From contig NZ_JBNCAN010000013.1 of assembly GCF_049808615.1 (NCBI RefSeq), positions 1 through 64,000 on the forward strand: DNA of 64,000 nucleotides, in the 5' to 3' direction. Both the position numbers and the translations under genes were made by a program. The DNA comes from Modicisalibacter sp049808615. GTDB lineage: Bacteria; Pseudomonadota; Gammaproteobacteria; Pseudomonadales; Halomonadaceae. The number at the start of each line of letters is the position of its first letter. Position 1 is the first letter of the stretch. Shown here one piece after another: positions 1 to 9,566 of the stretch. The notes under the pieces are model-generated. The model worked only from the letters and a program-made list of their open reading frames with translations. It did no database searches and was not told where the DNA came from.

Positions 1-11
1 AGCGTCGCCAT
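1..11 (-). CDS. Start of a leftward gene, cut by the window edge
   Basis: Only the first codons (Met-Ala-Thr) are present. On the minus strand an ATG at 11 is preceded by GGGGAGG seven bases upstream, a strong ribosome binding site, so a leftward gene very likely begins here, divergent from the DUF1127 gene. Nothing can be said about its product. Confidence 0.45.
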
Positions 12-216
12 GGTTGGTCCTCCCCGGTATGCGTTCAGCGGGTGAGACGGAATCGGCGGTCAGAAAATGCTCGCTGGCGGTGATAGGGGAAGTGTCGACG
101 CCGGCATCACGGATTCAGGTTCAACTGTACCCTTGTTATTTAATATTTCTGAATCTGTATTGCAAACGATACCAGACGTAGCCTGTGAGTGGACATACAC
201 CAGCAGGAGAAACCCC

Positions 217-384
217 ATGATGCTCATTCGCCTCAACCGGCTATTCGCCAGGCTCCGCGACCACCAGCAGAATCACTGCTCGCGGCAACGGCTACTCGAA
301 CTCGATACCCATCAGCTCAAGGACATCGGTCTGTCTCGGGCCGATGCCGTTCGTGAGGGGTGCAAACCCTTCTGGAAAGCGTGA
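217..384 (+). CDS. DUF1127 domain small protein
   Basis: A 55-residue basic protein matching the DUF1127 pattern: an N-terminal amphipathic Arg-rich helix, then L-x-x-L-D-x-H-x-L-x-D-I-G-L-S-R in the C-terminal half. Small DUF1127 proteins in other bacteria bind RNA or affect phosphate and stress physiology; the role here is unknown. The ATG at 217 is chosen because AGGAGA lies 6 bases upstream and the domain begins there. A longer in-frame reading from 67 has no ribosome binding site and no family match. A PhzF-like gene starts 30 bases downstream, so the two may be co-transcribed. Confidence 0.8.
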   Translation: MMLIRLNRLFARLRDHQQNHCSRQRLLELDTHQLKDIGLSRADAVREGCKPFWKA

Positions 385-414
385 TTTATTCTCCAAACCC
401 AGGACAGGAACATA

Positions 415-1290
415 ATGGATAACGCCGACTACTATCTGCTGGACGTGTTTACCGATTACGCCTTCGCGGGCAACCCGCTGGCGGTCTTCCCCTATGCGGA
501 TGATCTGAGTGCCGAGCGTATGCAGGCTATCGCCAACGAATTGAATCTGTCCGAGATGGTGTTCGTCGGCGCGACAATGGACCCCCATCGCTATCCGGTT
601 CGCATCTTTACGCCGACGATGGAACTGCCCTTCGCCGGGCATCCTACCGTGGGTACGGCGCATCTGCTGGCGGAGCTTGGATGGGTTAAGCGTGATCGGG
701 GATTGATTCTGGAAGCCGGTGTGGGTCCGCTGGGGGTATGTTTCAATGAAGGACTGGCATACTTCACTACGGCGCAGCCCCTCGAGATCGGTGGCAGCGC
801 GCTCGATCGAGCCGCTGCTGCTTCGCTGCTTGGCCTGAACGAGACCCAGATCGTCGGCGAACCGATACTTGCTTCCTGTGGCGTGCCCTACCATCTGATC
901 GAACTCGATTCAGTCGAGGCGCTGGACAGCGTGATTCCCGCGCCAGCCCATTGGGCACGCTGGGTAGCACCCAGCGGCCATGACGCCATTTATCTTTATG
1001 TGAAGGGCCCGCCAGGCGAGCAGGCGAATCATCTACGCTGCCGGATGTTCACCATGGGCGCTAGTCTCTATGAAGACCCGGCGACCGGCAGCGCGGCCGC
1101 AGCCTTGGTGGGCACGTTGGCCATGGCTGAAAAAGGCTCAGGTCGCTGGCAGTGGCAGATCGATCAAGGAATAGAGATGGGTCGCCCCAGCCGGATAATC
1201 GCGGAGGTGGAGCAAGACGGCGACGTCATGACGATTCACATCGGCGGTCAGGCGGTGATTGTCGGCCACGGCACCATGCAGATTCGTTGA
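415..1290 (+). CDS. PhzF family isomerase/epimerase
   Basis: This 291-residue protein has the PhzF fold signatures. The N-terminal half carries D-V-F-x-x-x-x-F-x-G-N-P-L-A-V-F, and the general acid/base Glu is at about residue 47 (L-S-E-M-V-F). The C-terminal half carries the E-D-P-A-T-G-S-A phosphate/carboxylate-binding loop near residue 223. PhzF-like proteins are cytosolic isomerases, but most members outside phenazine clusters have unknown substrates, and no phenazine genes are nearby. The start at 415 follows AGGAACATA. The gene is followed 53 bases later by a small membrane protein gene on the same strand. Confidence 0.85.
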   Translation: MDNADYYLLDVFTDYAFAGNPLAVFPYADDLSAERMQAIANELNLSEMVFVGATMDPHRYPVRIFTPTMELPFAGHPTVGTAHLLAELGWVKRDRGLILEAGVGPLGVCFNEGLAYFTTAQPLEIGGSALDRAAAASLLGLNETQIVGEPILASCGVPYHLIELDSVEALDSVIPAPAHWARWVAPSGHDAIYLYVKGPPGEQANHLRCRMFTMGASLYEDPATGSAAAALVGTLAMAEKGSGRWQWQIDQGIEMGRPSRIIAEVEQDGDVMTIHIGGQAVIVGHGTMQIR

Positions 1291-1343
1291 TCTTGCCCCA
1301 TACTGAGGCTCCGAACCCACGACATCCTATTTACGGAGTTTTT

Positions 1344-1781
1344 ATGGCGCGCTTCGTCATCCTTGCCTTCATCGCCGGTTTTCTTGCAGTGATCTGCTTC
1401 CATCAGGCTGCTGCCGGACTGCTGCACGCCTTTGGCATCATTCCTTCGGCGCCTTACAACGCCTCCCCGACGGCGCCTTTTGGTGTGCCTGCCTGGTTCT
1501 CGGCGAGTTTCTGGGGCGGGCTCTGGGGCATTCTCATGCTGTGGCTGTTTAACCACTTCAACATTACCCAAGGCCAATGGTGGAAGGCGCTGCTGTTCGG
1601 CGGCATCGCTTTGACCCTGGTCGCCATGGTGATTGTCTTTCCGCTCAAGGGCCGGGGTTTCAGCCTCGCGGTCTTTCCGATCGGCTTCATCGTCAATGCC
1701 GCCTGGGGGGTAGGCACCCTGGTATTCGCCCGGGTGTTTCATTTGAGCCTTGGAAAGACCGGCAAGCCCACCACCGTGTAG
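1344..1781 (+). CDS. Small integral membrane protein of unknown function
   Basis: A 145-residue hydrophobic protein with about four membrane segments: roughly residues 1-25, 50-72, 83-105 and 113-135. The first looks like an uncleaved signal anchor. The ATG at 1344 is preceded by ACGGAG, and the upstream in-frame extension has no membrane or family character. Such proteins are common beside metabolic genes in Halomonas-like genomes, but I do not recognise a characterised family. Co-directional with the PhzF-like gene. Confidence 0.7.
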   Translation: MARFVILAFIAGFLAVICFHQAAAGLLHAFGIIPSAPYNASPTAPFGVPAWFSASFWGGLWGILMLWLFNHFNITQGQWWKALLFGGIALTLVAMVIVFPLKGRGFSLAVFPIGFIVNAAWGVGTLVFARVFHLSLGKTGKPTTV

Positions 1782-1800
1782 TCAGCACAGATGACGCTGA

Positions 1801-1956
1801 CTAGAGCTGGCTGATCAATAGTGCCGCACTCCCGACAACCAATGCAGACGCCACCGCAATGTCGAGCAGACGATTGAGCCAGCGATCGCGAGAAGGCGCG
1901 GAGCGTCGAGTCGCCCCGCGGCGGGAAGATGTCGAGGATCTCCTGGATGAAGACAT
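1801..1956 (-). CDS. Possible 51-residue single-span membrane protein
   Basis: A short leftward frame of 51 residues. The first 20 residues are rich in Ser and Arg, then comes R-W-L-N-R-L-L-D, and the last 20 residues are hydrophobic, ending in A-A-L-L-I-S-Q-L. That layout suits a tail-anchored peptide or the remnant C-terminus of a LysE-like exporter. It lies 66 bases behind the BCCT transporter gene on the same strand. I see no good ribosome binding site at the ATG at 1956, so this may be a decayed remnant rather than a working gene. Confidence 0.3.
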   Translation of the reverse strand: MSSSRRSSTSSRRGATRRSAPSRDRWLNRLLDIAVASALVVGSAALLISQL

Positions 1957-2021
1957 GGCAATGTTCGAATTGGCCCTGGTTACGTTAGCTTGATCTTAGC
2001 ACTATCGCTTGACCATCGCTC

Positions 2022-3656
2022 TTACCGGTTTCCTCGCGGGTTGATCCGCCGATTGACCACATCCGGCGCCCGCCGATAACGATCCTCTTCCGCGATGAGT
2101 TCCGCCTCGAAGGCGTCGGCGCCCACCGGCGTCTCACCGTGTCGACGATAGAGCGCCGTGAGCATGGCCCTGCGATCGGCACGCAGCTCCTTGATCAACA
2201 CGAAGATCATGCCATAGATGATGAAGGTGAATGGCAACGCCGAAAGAACCGCTGCCGACTGCAAGCCTTTCAAGCCACCGGCGATGATCAAGGTCAAACA
2301 GATGGCAGCGATGAGCACACCCCAGGCAACACGCTTATAGAGCGGCGGATTGATCGAGCCGCCATCGGTCATCTGCGCCACGATATAGGTGGCGGAGTCC
2401 GCGGAGGTCACCAGGAAGATGAAGATCAACAATAGGGCAACGATCGACAACACCTCGGTGAAGGGCATCAACTCGAACATCTGAAACAATGCCACGGTGA
2501 TGTTCTCGTCGGTGGCCGCCGCCAGGCCTACGTCGCCGGACATTTCCAGGTTGATCGCTGCGCCACCGAAGATACCGATCCACAGGCAGGCCAGCAGCGG
2601 CGGGACGATCAACACGCCAAACACGTACTCCTTGATCGTGCGTCCACGGGAGACCCGCGCCACGAAGGTGCCGACGAAGGGTGACCAGGCAATGACCCAG
2701 GCCCAATAGAAAATCGTCCACTCATTGGCCCAGGTCTCGCCACTGAACGGCGTGGTACGCAGGCTCATGACCACGAAATTCTGCAGATAATCGCCGATAC
2801 CCAAGGTAATGGTCTCGAGAATGGCCAGGGTGGGGCCGGTGAACAACACGTAGAACATGAGGATGAAGCACAGGGTCAGGTTGAGATTGGAAAGGCGCTT
2901 GATGCCTTTATCCAACCCCGACCAGGTCGAGATCATGTAGCAGACGAACATCGCGCCCATGATGATGAACTTCCACAATGCGCTCTCCTCGACACCGAAG
3001 ACGGCGCTCAGTCCGCCATTGATCTGCAACACCGCCAGGCCGATCGAAGTGGCGACCCCCATGACCGTCGCCACTACCGCAAATATATCCAGCGCTGGTG
3101 CCAACTTACGCGCCTTGGGGCGCTTGGCCGTGACGGACGAGAGCACCGAGGAGACGAGCCCTGCCTGCCCTTTACGAAACTGGAAATAGGCAATGATCAA
3201 CCCGACGATGGAGAACGCTGCCCACTGATGAATGCCCCAGTTGAAGAAGCTGTATTGGATGGCGTAGCGTGCCGATGCTGCGGTTTCTGGCGCTACATCA
3301 TCATAGGGCGGATGCAGATAGTGAGTCATGGGCTCGGCCATGCCATAAAATACCAGCCCCACGCCGAACCCGGCGGCCAGCAACATACTGACCCAGGAAA
3401 AGAAACTATAGGTGGGGGTACTGTCCTGGGGGCCCAGGCGAATCTTGCCGTACTTGCTGAAGGCAAGCGCGAACAGGAACAGCACAAAGCCGAACACCGA
3501 GAACAGATAGAACCAGCCGAAATAGCGCCCGATGACCCCTAGCGCCGAATTGGCAATATTGCCGAACTGGCCGGGAAAAGCAGCACCGATCGCAACAAGG
3601 GCGATGATGATCAAAGCGGAAATGGTAAAGACGCGTTGCCGTCCAGAATTGGCCAT
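2022..3656 (-). CDS. BCCT family betaine/choline/carnitine-type transporter
   Basis: A 544-residue protein with about 12 membrane helices. The BCCT signature around TM8 is present: W-T-I-F-Y-W-A-W-V-I-A-W-S-P-F-V-G followed by R-V-S-R-G-R-T. These secondary transporters import compatible solutes or their precursors with Na+ or H+ across the inner membrane and are numerous in halophiles. The substrate cannot be read from sequence. The short basic C-terminal tail is where osmosensing lies in some family members. Divergent from the YqaA-like gene over a 114-base intergenic promoter region. Confidence 0.9.
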   Translation of the reverse strand: MANSGRQRVFTISALIIIALVAIGAAFPGQFGNIANSALGVIGRYFGWFYLFSVFGFVLFLFALAFSKYGKIRLGPQDSTPTYSFFSWVSMLLAAGFGVGLVFYGMAEPMTHYLHPPYDDVAPETAASARYAIQYSFFNWGIHQWAAFSIVGLIIAYFQFRKGQAGLVSSVLSSVTAKRPKARKLAPALDIFAVVATVMGVATSIGLAVLQINGGLSAVFGVEESALWKFIIMGAMFVCYMISTWSGLDKGIKRLSNLNLTLCFILMFYVLFTGPTLAILETITLGIGDYLQNFVVMSLRTTPFSGETWANEWTIFYWAWVIAWSPFVGTFVARVSRGRTIKEYVFGVLIVPPLLACLWIGIFGGAAINLEMSGDVGLAAATDENITVALFQMFELMPFTEVLSIVALLLIFIFLVTSADSATYIVAQMTDGGSINPPLYKRVAWGVLIAAICLTLIIAGGLKGLQSAAVLSALPFTFIIYGMIFVLIKELRADRRAMLTALYRRHGETPVGADAFEAELIAEEDRYRRAPDVVNRRINPRGNR

Positions 3657-3770
3657 GTTTCTTCCTTGTGCAAAATATCGCGTAGACTACTATTGCGTCA
3701 GCTTATAATTCACGGCCTCCTAATTCACCCGGCCGAAAACCTTTAAATCATATACTTACACAGTCCGCGC

Positions 3771-4379
3771 ATGCCTTTACCTTCCTTTACCTCCCTTGCC
3801 TCGTCCACCGCCTGGCTCAACCGGCTGGCCGAGTCGAATCATGCGTACTGGCTGCTGTTTCTGGCCTCGGTGCTCGAGACCCTGCTGATCCCCATTCCCA
3901 TCGAGATCATCATCATCCCCTGGATGCTGTCGCATCCGGACAGGAAGTGGCGTATCGCCGCGGTTGCACTGGCAGGCAATCTGACCGCGGCCACGGTGGG
4001 TTTCTGGCTGGGTAGCCTGGCAATGGAGCAGTGGGGAGATACGCTGATCTCCTTCTTTGGTGGACAGCAAGCCTACGACAGTTTCCAGGCGCGCTTCGAT
4101 AGTCAGGGGTTCATGGCCATTCTGGCCATCGGCATCACGCCGGTGCCCTTCCAGATCGCCATGCTGGTCGCCGGGGCCAGCAACTACCCCTTCCTGCTGT
4201 TTCTGGCGGCGGCCTGTATGGCGCGCGGTATACGCTACTTCGGCCTGGCACTGCTGGTACGGATATTCGGCGACGCTGCCACGCGAATCTGGCAGCGACA
4301 CTCGCGCAAGGTGGGAGTACTTCTGCTAGTGATTCTTGTGGCATGGCTCGGCTGGCAGTTGAAGGGCTACTTCACCTGA
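3771..4379 (+). CDS. YqaA/DedA-like membrane protein
   Basis: A 202-residue inner-membrane protein of the YqaA branch of the DedA/SNARE-associated superfamily. Recognisable parts are the early segment [11 protein letters not shown], a glycine-bearing second segment (G-F-W-L-G), and the central [15 protein letters not shown]. DedA proteins are implicated in membrane lipid transport and homeostasis; YqaA-type members are uncharacterised. Length matches the subfamily. Transcribed away from the BCCT gene. Confidence 0.8.
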   Translation: MPLPSFTSLASSTAWLNRLAESNHAYWLLFLASVLETLLIPIPIEIIIIPWMLSHPDRKWRIAAVALAGNLTAATVGFWLGSLAMEQWGDTLISFFGGQQAYDSFQARFDSQGFMAILAIGITPVPFQIAMLVAGASNYPFLLFLAAACMARGIRYFGLALLVRIFGDAATRIWQRHSRKVGVLLLVILVAWLGWQLKGYFT

Positions 4380-4470
4380 GTCAACGCCTTGCAATTCAGC
4401 GTCGGAGGCCCCAAAAAAGACACTAATAAGGGCGCTAACAAACCGGCGTCCCCGTCTTCAAGGAGGCTAC

Positions 4471-5466
4471 ATGAGCCGACTCTCCGATACCCCGCTCTCC
4501 GTTCTCGATCTGGCGCCCATTCGCCAAGGGGGCAGCGTCGCCGAAACCTTCGCCAATAGCGTTGATCTCTCTCGGCAGGTCGAAGCGCTTGGGTTCAACC
4601 GCTATTGGCTGGCCGAGCACCACAATATAGACGGCATCGCCAGTGCCGCCACCTCAGTACTGATCGGTCATATCGCCGGTTCCACCCAACACATCCGGGT
4701 GGGTGCAGGTGGCATCATGCTGCCTAACCACCCGCCGCTGGTGATCGCGGAGCAGTTCGGCACTCTGGAAACGCTCTATCCCGGGCGCATCGATCTAGGC
4801 CTGGGGCGCGCACCCGGCTCCGACGGTGTGACCATGGCAGCCATGCGCCGCGATCCGCGTTCCGGCGTGAACGACTTCCCCGATCAGCTCGATGAGTTGC
4901 GGCGCTATCTGGGCGATGCCCTGCCCGACCAGCGCGTACGCGCCATGCCCGGTCAGAGCACTCATGTGCCGATCTGGCTACTGGGTTCGAGCGGCTACAG
5001 CGCTCAGTTGGCTGCGCGCCTCGGCCTGCCCTTTGCCTTTGCCGCCCAGTTCGCGCCGGGTTATCTGTTCGAGGCACTACGCCTGTACCGCGAGCAGTTC
5101 CGGCCCTCTACCGTGCTCGATGAGCCCTATGCCATGGTGGGCATGCCGGTGATCGCGGCGGAAAGCGACGAGCAGGCCGCCTTTCTGGCGACTACCGCCC
5201 AGCAGAAATTCCTCAACCTGATTCGAGGGCGCAGTACCCGCTCTCTACCGCCTCAAGAGCAACTCGATTGGTCGCCCCAGGAACAGGCCATGGTGGGTCA
5301 GAATCTGGGGGCTGCGGTGATTGGTGGGCCAAAGACCGCACGCGAAGGATTGGAGCGCTTCCTGGAAGAGACCCAGGCCGACGAGTTGATGATCGCCACG
5401 GATGTCTATCATCAAGAAGACCGGAAACGCTCCTTCGAGATCCTTGCCGAGGTGTGGAAAAGCTAG
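4471..5466 (+). CDS. LLM class flavin-dependent oxidoreductase (luciferase-like)
   Basis: This 331-residue protein belongs to the bacterial luciferase-like TIM-barrel family, of the single-component YhbW/MsnO8-like branch. It has L-S-V-L-D-L-A-P-I near the N-terminus, R-Y-W-L-A-E-H-H around residue 45, [11 protein letters not shown] around residue 80, and [10 protein letters not shown] around residue 105. These are typical flavin-pocket segments. The physiological substrate is unknown. The start is fixed by AAGGAGG four bases upstream of the ATG. It converges on the transaldolase gene with 13 bases between stops. Confidence 0.88.
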   Translation: MSRLSDTPLSVLDLAPIRQGGSVAETFANSVDLSRQVEALGFNRYWLAEHHNIDGIASAATSVLIGHIAGSTQHIRVGAGGIMLPNHPPLVIAEQFGTLETLYPGRIDLGLGRAPGSDGVTMAAMRRDPRSGVNDFPDQLDELRRYLGDALPDQRVRAMPGQSTHVPIWLLGSSGYSAQLAARLGLPFAFAAQFAPGYLFEALRLYREQFRPSTVLDEPYAMVGMPVIAAESDEQAAFLATTAQQKFLNLIRGRSTRSLPPQEQLDWSPQEQAMVGQNLGAAVIGGPKTAREGLERFLEETQADELMIATDVYHQEDRKRSFEILAEVWKS

Positions 5467-5479
5467 GGGTCGAGAATTT

Positions 5480-6433
5480 TTAACCCATGCGGGCCTTGAG
5501 CCGCTGTTCGAGTTCATTCTGATCCGCGGCAAAACGGCGGATGCCTTCGGCCAGCTTGTCGTTGGCCATGGCATCCTGATTGTGACCCCAACGGAATTCG
5601 GCTTCGCCCAGGGGTGCCAGACGCTCGGAGCCCTCGCCGACATCGCTTATCTTGCGCTGGACATCCCCATCGCTACCGGCCAACTCTTCGAGCAGCGCTG
5701 GTGAAATGGTCAAGCGATTGCAACCCGCCAAGGCCAGAATCTGGCCGGTGGTACGGAAACTCGCCCCCATCACCACGGTGTCGTAGCGGTAGTCGCTGGC
5801 AACCCGGCAGACATTGCGCACGAATTGCACACCGGGATCGTCCTCTGGGGCGTACTCCTTACCCGTTTCTTTCTTGTACCAGTCGGTGACCCGACCGACG
5901 AAGGGCGAGATCAAATGCACACCGGCATCGAAGCAGGCGCGCGCCTGAGCATCGCTGAACAACAGGGTCAGGTTGCACTGGATGCCTTCACGCTCCAGCG
6001 TTTCGGCGGCACGGATGCCCTCCCAGGTAGAGGCTAGCTTGATCAACACCCGTTCGCGGCCGATGCCGCGCCGGTCGTAAAGATCGATCAATTGATGTGC
6101 CTTGGCGATGCTGGCTTCGCGATCGAAGGAGAGCTTGGCGGCCACCTCGGTGGAGACACGCCCCGGAATCACCCCGGCGATTTCACTGCCAATAGCCACG
6201 GATAAGCGGTCCACGGCCTGGTCGATACGTGCCTGGGAATCGCTTGTCTCGTTTGCGACCTCGGCTAGAGTCTCGTCGATCAATGCCTGGTGGCCAGGCA
6301 GATCGAAGGCCTTGAGAATCAACGAAGGGTTGGTCGTAGCATCGTGCGGTTCATAACGACGCATGGCGTCCAGGTCACCGGTGTCGGCAACCACCATCGA
6401 ATATTGCTTGAGGGCGTCCAATTGGCTGGGCAT
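5480..6433 (-). CDS. tal: Transaldolase
   Basis: A 317-residue class I (TalB-type) transaldolase of the non-oxidative pentose phosphate pathway, interconverting sedoheptulose-7-P + glyceraldehyde-3-P and erythrose-4-P + fructose-6-P. Visible signatures are D-A-T-T-N-P-S-L near residue 35, the Schiff-base Lys in [11 protein letters not shown] around residue 130, and [10 protein letters not shown]. The start at 6433 is chosen because AGAGGAG lies 7 bases upstream and the family begins there; a 40-residue upstream extension is in frame but spurious. Its product erythrose-4-P links to epd and pgk at 33.7-35.9 kb. Confidence 0.93.
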   Translation of the reverse strand: MPSQLDALKQYSMVVADTGDLDAMRRYEPHDATTNPSLILKAFDLPGHQALIDETLAEVANETSDSQARIDQAVDRLSVAIGSEIAGVIPGRVSTEVAAKLSFDREASIAKAHQLIDLYDRRGIGRERVLIKLASTWEGIRAAETLEREGIQCNLTLLFSDAQARACFDAGVHLISPFVGRVTDWYKKETGKEYAPEDDPGVQFVRNVCRVASDYRYDTVVMGASFRTTGQILALAGCNRLTISPALLEELAGSDGDVQRKISDVGEGSERLAPLGEAEFRWGHNQDAMANDKLAEGIRRFAADQNELEQRLKARMG

Positions 6434-6503
6434 GTCGATCTCCTCTAAAATCGTGTCTGAAGATATTTCGAGCGCATGGTAACGCAAGTTGAGCCTGCCC
6501 GGG

Positions 6504-7922
6504 TCATGTCGATGTAAGAGCGGGCAGCCAGACACGAGCACACAGCCCACCAAGCACAGAATCTTCCAGTTGCAGCTGGCCCCCGTAGAGCGTCATTAGA
6601 TCTTCGACGATGGCGAGCCCTAGACCCGAACCAGAATCCGGGCTCGGGTCTAAGCCAGTGTCGAAGCCAGGACCAGAACCGGGATTGAAGTCAGAGCTTT
6701 TTTCATCGAGACGAGCGCCCCGCTTCAAAGCCCTCTCGCGCTGCTCCTCGTTCATGCCCGGCCCATCGTCATCGATGCTTAGCCACAGGCCGCTATCTAC
6801 AACGACAGCACTTAGCCCCACCCGTGCTTTGGCCCAGCGCAGGGCGTTGTCCAACAGATTGCCAACCAATTCCTGCAGGTCCTGAGGGTCCATGCGCACA
6901 TTGAGTGCCTCGTCGAGATGATACTCGAAAAGGATGCCGCGACGCTCGGCCAGGCGCGCAAGCCCTTCGACCACAGGCATGATAGTTCCCTTCAGCGACA
7001 CTCGTCCGCTCAACGATGCACTTCCCGCGGCGGAAGCGCGCGCCAGATGATGACGTACGGCCGTATCGATGCGGGTGACTTCTTCGCGTATCTGATGACA
7101 GGGCTGCTCGGGAAGACGATCCGCCAGGGTCTTGAGCACGCTGACCGGGGTTTTCAATGCATGGGCCAGGTTGCCCGCCGCATCGCGGCTCCGCGTGATC
7201 ATGCGCTCGTCGCGCTCGATCACCTCGTTCATGGCCTGGGCCAGTTCCCGAAGCTCACCGGGTAGATGCGTATCCAGCCGTTTTTGCTCGCCGCTCTCGA
7301 TGGCACGCAGATTGGTGTGCAACCGGCGCAGCGGGGCCAGTCCCCAGTGAATCTGCAGAGCCAGTCCCGTGAGTAACACTACACCCAGGGTCAGCAGCGA
7401 CAGCCCCAACAACCACTCGAACCGGGCGACCTCCGCATCGAGCCCTTCTCGGGACGCCGCGACACTTACATGCAGTGAGTGTGGTTGACCGGGCAGACGA
7501 ATATCGCGTTCGGCGATACGTAACGGTTCACCACGGGGACCGGTGGCATTACGCAGCGTTTCACCTCCGGACTGGACCACCGGCAGGCGTTGATCCCACA
7601 ACGAGCGGGAAACAAGTGTCGTGTCACGGGTGTCGGTCACCTGCCAGTACCAGCCGGAGAATACTCGGGAAAAACGTGGATCCCCCAGAGAAAGCGTGGC
7701 GTCGAGCCGGCGGCTGACGGGATCCTGCTCGAGCCGGGCCAGTATCACTCGCAAGAGCGACGTCAACCGCTGATCGAAGGAGGTCGTCACCGCCTCGCGA
7801 AAATTATAGGCCAGCCCCACTCCCGCCAAAGGCAGCACCAGCAGCACCAGCACTAGCGCCGCCGCCAAGAGACGTTTCCCCAGCGTCCAGTGCGCTACAG
7901 AACCGAGTCTGGCTCCCTTCAT
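6504..7922 (-). CDS. PhoQ/QseC-like sensor histidine kinase
   Basis: A 472-residue membrane kinase. An N-terminal transmembrane helix (about 14-38), a periplasmic sensor region and a second helix (about 168-190) are followed by HAMP and the H-box [11 protein letters not shown]. The ATPase domain has the N-box [10 protein letters not shown], the G1 box D-D-D-G-P-G-M and the G2 box G-S-G-L-G-L-A-I-V. Between G1 and G2 the ATP lid contains an unusual Pro/Gly/Ser/Asp-rich insert of about 20 residues. The ATG overlaps the upstream response regulator stop by 4 bases (ATGA), indicating translational coupling. The likely partner is the PepSY-linked response regulator next door. Confidence 0.9.
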   Translation of the reverse strand: MKGARLGSVAHWTLGKRLLAAALVLVLLVLPLAGVGLAYNFREAVTTSFDQRLTSLLRVILARLEQDPVSRRLDATLSLGDPRFSRVFSGWYWQVTDTRDTTLVSRSLWDQRLPVVQSGGETLRNATGPRGEPLRIAERDIRLPGQPHSLHVSVAASREGLDAEVARFEWLLGLSLLTLGVVLLTGLALQIHWGLAPLRRLHTNLRAIESGEQKRLDTHLPGELRELAQAMNEVIERDERMITRSRDAAGNLAHALKTPVSVLKTLADRLPEQPCHQIREEVTRIDTAVRHHLARASAAGSASLSGRVSLKGTIMPVVEGLARLAERRGILFEYHLDEALNVRMDPQDLQELVGNLLDNALRWAKARVGLSAVVVDSGLWLSIDDDGPGMNEEQRERALKRGARLDEKSSDFNPGSGPGFDTGLDPSPDSGSGLGLAIVEDLMTLYGGQLQLEDSVLGGLCARVWLPALTST

Positions 7923-8590
7923 GCCGGAGTCTCGACGGCCACCACGCGATAGCCCTGACCTCGCAGGGTTTCGATGCGATCACTACCGAGCTTGCGGCGC
8001 AAGCGGCTGATCTGTACGTCGATGACATTGGAATCGGGCTCGTGGTCACGATCGTAGACGTGCTCCACGAGTTCGCTGCGGCTGACGATACGCGGCGCGG
8101 CGTGCATCAGATAGGCCAGTAGCCTTACCTCCTGGGCGGTCAGGCTGATGGGTCGTCCAGCCAGGGTGACGCTACCGCTATGGGTATCGAAAGTCAGCGC
8201 GCCGCTATTCAGTATCGGATGAGCGTGGCCATGGCTGCGACGCACCAGCGCACGCAGGCGAAACAACACCTCACCGGTCTCGAAGGGTTTGGTGACATAG
8301 TCATCCGCGCCAGCGGAGAAGCCCGCCGCCTTGTCCGACCAGCGCTCTCGGGCAGTCAGAATGAGCACCGGCAGATCGAGGCCGTCCTCGCGCCACTGGG
8401 CCAGCCAGCGGGTACCATCACCGTCCGGCAATCCCAGATCGAGCACTACCGCATCATAGCGCTCGGTGCGCACCAGAAAGTCACCCTCGCTGCCATTCGG
8501 CGCCATTTCGACAATCAAACCGGCATCGCGAAGGGCGTCGCCAAGCGCCTGGGCCAGGGCATGGTCATCTTCCACCAGCAATATCTTCAT
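7919..8590 (-). CDS. OmpR/PhoP family response regulator
   Basis: A 223-residue regulator with a receiver domain followed by a winged-helix DNA-binding domain. The acidic pocket is E7-D8-D9, the phosphoacceptor is Asp51 in V-V-L-D-L-G-L-P-D, and the conserved Lys lies in D-D-Y-V-T-K-P-F. The C-terminal half carries L-T-A-Q-E-V-R-L-L and the recognition-helix segment V-D-V-Q-I-S-R-L-R-R-K-L, as in OmpR/PhoP proteins. It forms an operon with the kinase (4-base overlap) and with the PepSY gene 34 bases upstream. By analogy with other PepSY-flanked pairs, it may respond to divalent cations or envelope stress and control both PepSY genes. Confidence 0.92.
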   Translation of the reverse strand: MKILLVEDDHALAQALGDALRDAGLIVEMAPNGSEGDFLVRTERYDAVVLDLGLPDGDGTRWLAQWREDGLDLPVLILTARERWSDKAAGFSAGADDYVTKPFETGEVLFRLRALVRRSHGHAHPILNSGALTFDTHSGSVTLAGRPISLTAQEVRLLAYLMHAAPRIVSRSELVEHVYDRDHEPDSNVIDVQISRLRRKLGSDRIETLRGQGYRVVAVETPA

Positions 8591-8624
8591 GACTGCACCT
8601 TCGTAGCTGCTTCATGGCCGCACT

Positions 8625-8957
8625 TTATGGTCGCTGCATGGCGTCGATATTGACCCCTTCGATGCCGATCAGCTCGCCATTGGTGGCATCAAACTCAAAC
8701 TCCACTAATTGTCCCTGGGGGCCGATCATTTCCACTTCGTAAAGGGTCTTGCCATCGTCTCGTTCCAACTCGACCTCCACCACCTCGCCGATATAGTGCG
8801 CCTCCAGCCAGTCGAGCACCGGGGATAACGCAACCAAACGTCCACTCTGCACTTCGTCGTGCAGCCCACGCCAGTCGTCATCGGCCCATATCAGTGACGT
8901 TCCGCCAAACAAGATCAGCGCCACTGAAAGAGTCATCATGAAGTATAGGGTTCGCAT
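8625..8957 (-). CDS. PepSY domain periplasmic protein
   Basis: A 110-residue secreted protein. An N-terminal signal sequence ends near residue 25 (S-L-I-W-A-D-D), followed by a single PepSY-like domain containing V-E-V-E-L-E-R-D-D-G-K-T-L-Y-E-V-E. Small PepSY proteins often precede PhoPQ/QseBC-like genes and may modulate their kinase or peptidases; the function is unproven. It is divergent from a second PepSY gene at 9096 with a 138-base shared promoter region. It reads into the response regulator 34 bases later, so this is probably a three-gene operon. Confidence 0.8.
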   Translation of the reverse strand: MRTLYFMMTLSVALILFGGTSLIWADDDWRGLHDEVQSGRLVALSPVLDWLEAHYIGEVVEVELERDDGKTLYEVEMIGPQGQLVEFEFDATNGELIGIEGVNIDAMQRP

Positions 8958-9095
8958 GTGGTAAGCCTGCCAAAGTCAACATGAATGAAAGATGAATCAT
9001 CCCGTCAGCCCCCTGCAAGGTGGGTCGTCCTAGAGTGGGCTCATCCGGGACACGCCCGGTGGACGATCAAGATCGAATGACATGGAGAATACGAT

Positions 9096-9566
9096 ATGAA
9101 GACGTTACCGCTACTTATGATCCCCGTCGCCCTGGTGGGTTTTATCTCGCCGGTATGGGCCGACGACGGCCAGTTGGAACGCGCGCAGCTCGAGTCGCTG
9201 CTCGATAAAGCGGATGAGTATGGCTTCACTCATTACGAAGAGATTTCCATGGACGATGGCGATCGACTCGAACTCGAAGGCTGGGGCAAGGATGGCTGGC
9301 AACTCGAGGTGGAGATGGCCGTGAACGATGGCAGCCTGATCGAGGAAAAGCGCCACAAGGATCAGGTGCCGAAATGGGCGCTGAGCGGTGAGGAGGTTCG
9401 CCAGGCATTGAACAATGCTTTTGATTCGGATTTGCAACGATTCGAAAAGATCGAGGTCGATAGGAATGGCAGTATCGAGATCGAGGGTTACGACACACAG
9501 AACCAGGAAATCGAATTACACTTAGATGGTAACGATTTCTCTGTCACCGGAGTAGAGAATGACTGA
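9096..9566 (+). CDS. Secreted protein with two PepSY-like repeats
   Basis: A 156-residue acidic periplasmic protein. A signal peptide ends around residue 22 (S-P-V-W-A-D-D). Two copies of the alpha-beta-beta PepSY-like unit follow, at about residues 27-85 and 95-152; each has a helix then D-x-x-x-x-E-x-E-G-W/Y strands. The ATG at 9096 is the one that begins the signal peptide. Divergent from the PepSY gene of the two-component operon, with which it likely shares regulation. Its last 8 bases overlap the next membrane protein gene. Confidence 0.75.
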   Translation: MKTLPLLMIPVALVGFISPVWADDGQLERAQLESLLDKADEYGFTHYEEISMDDGDRLELEGWGKDGWQLEVEMAVNDGSLIEEKRHKDQVPKWALSGEEVRQALNNAFDSDLQRFEKIEVDRNGSIEIEGYDTQNQEIELHLDGNDFSVTGVEND

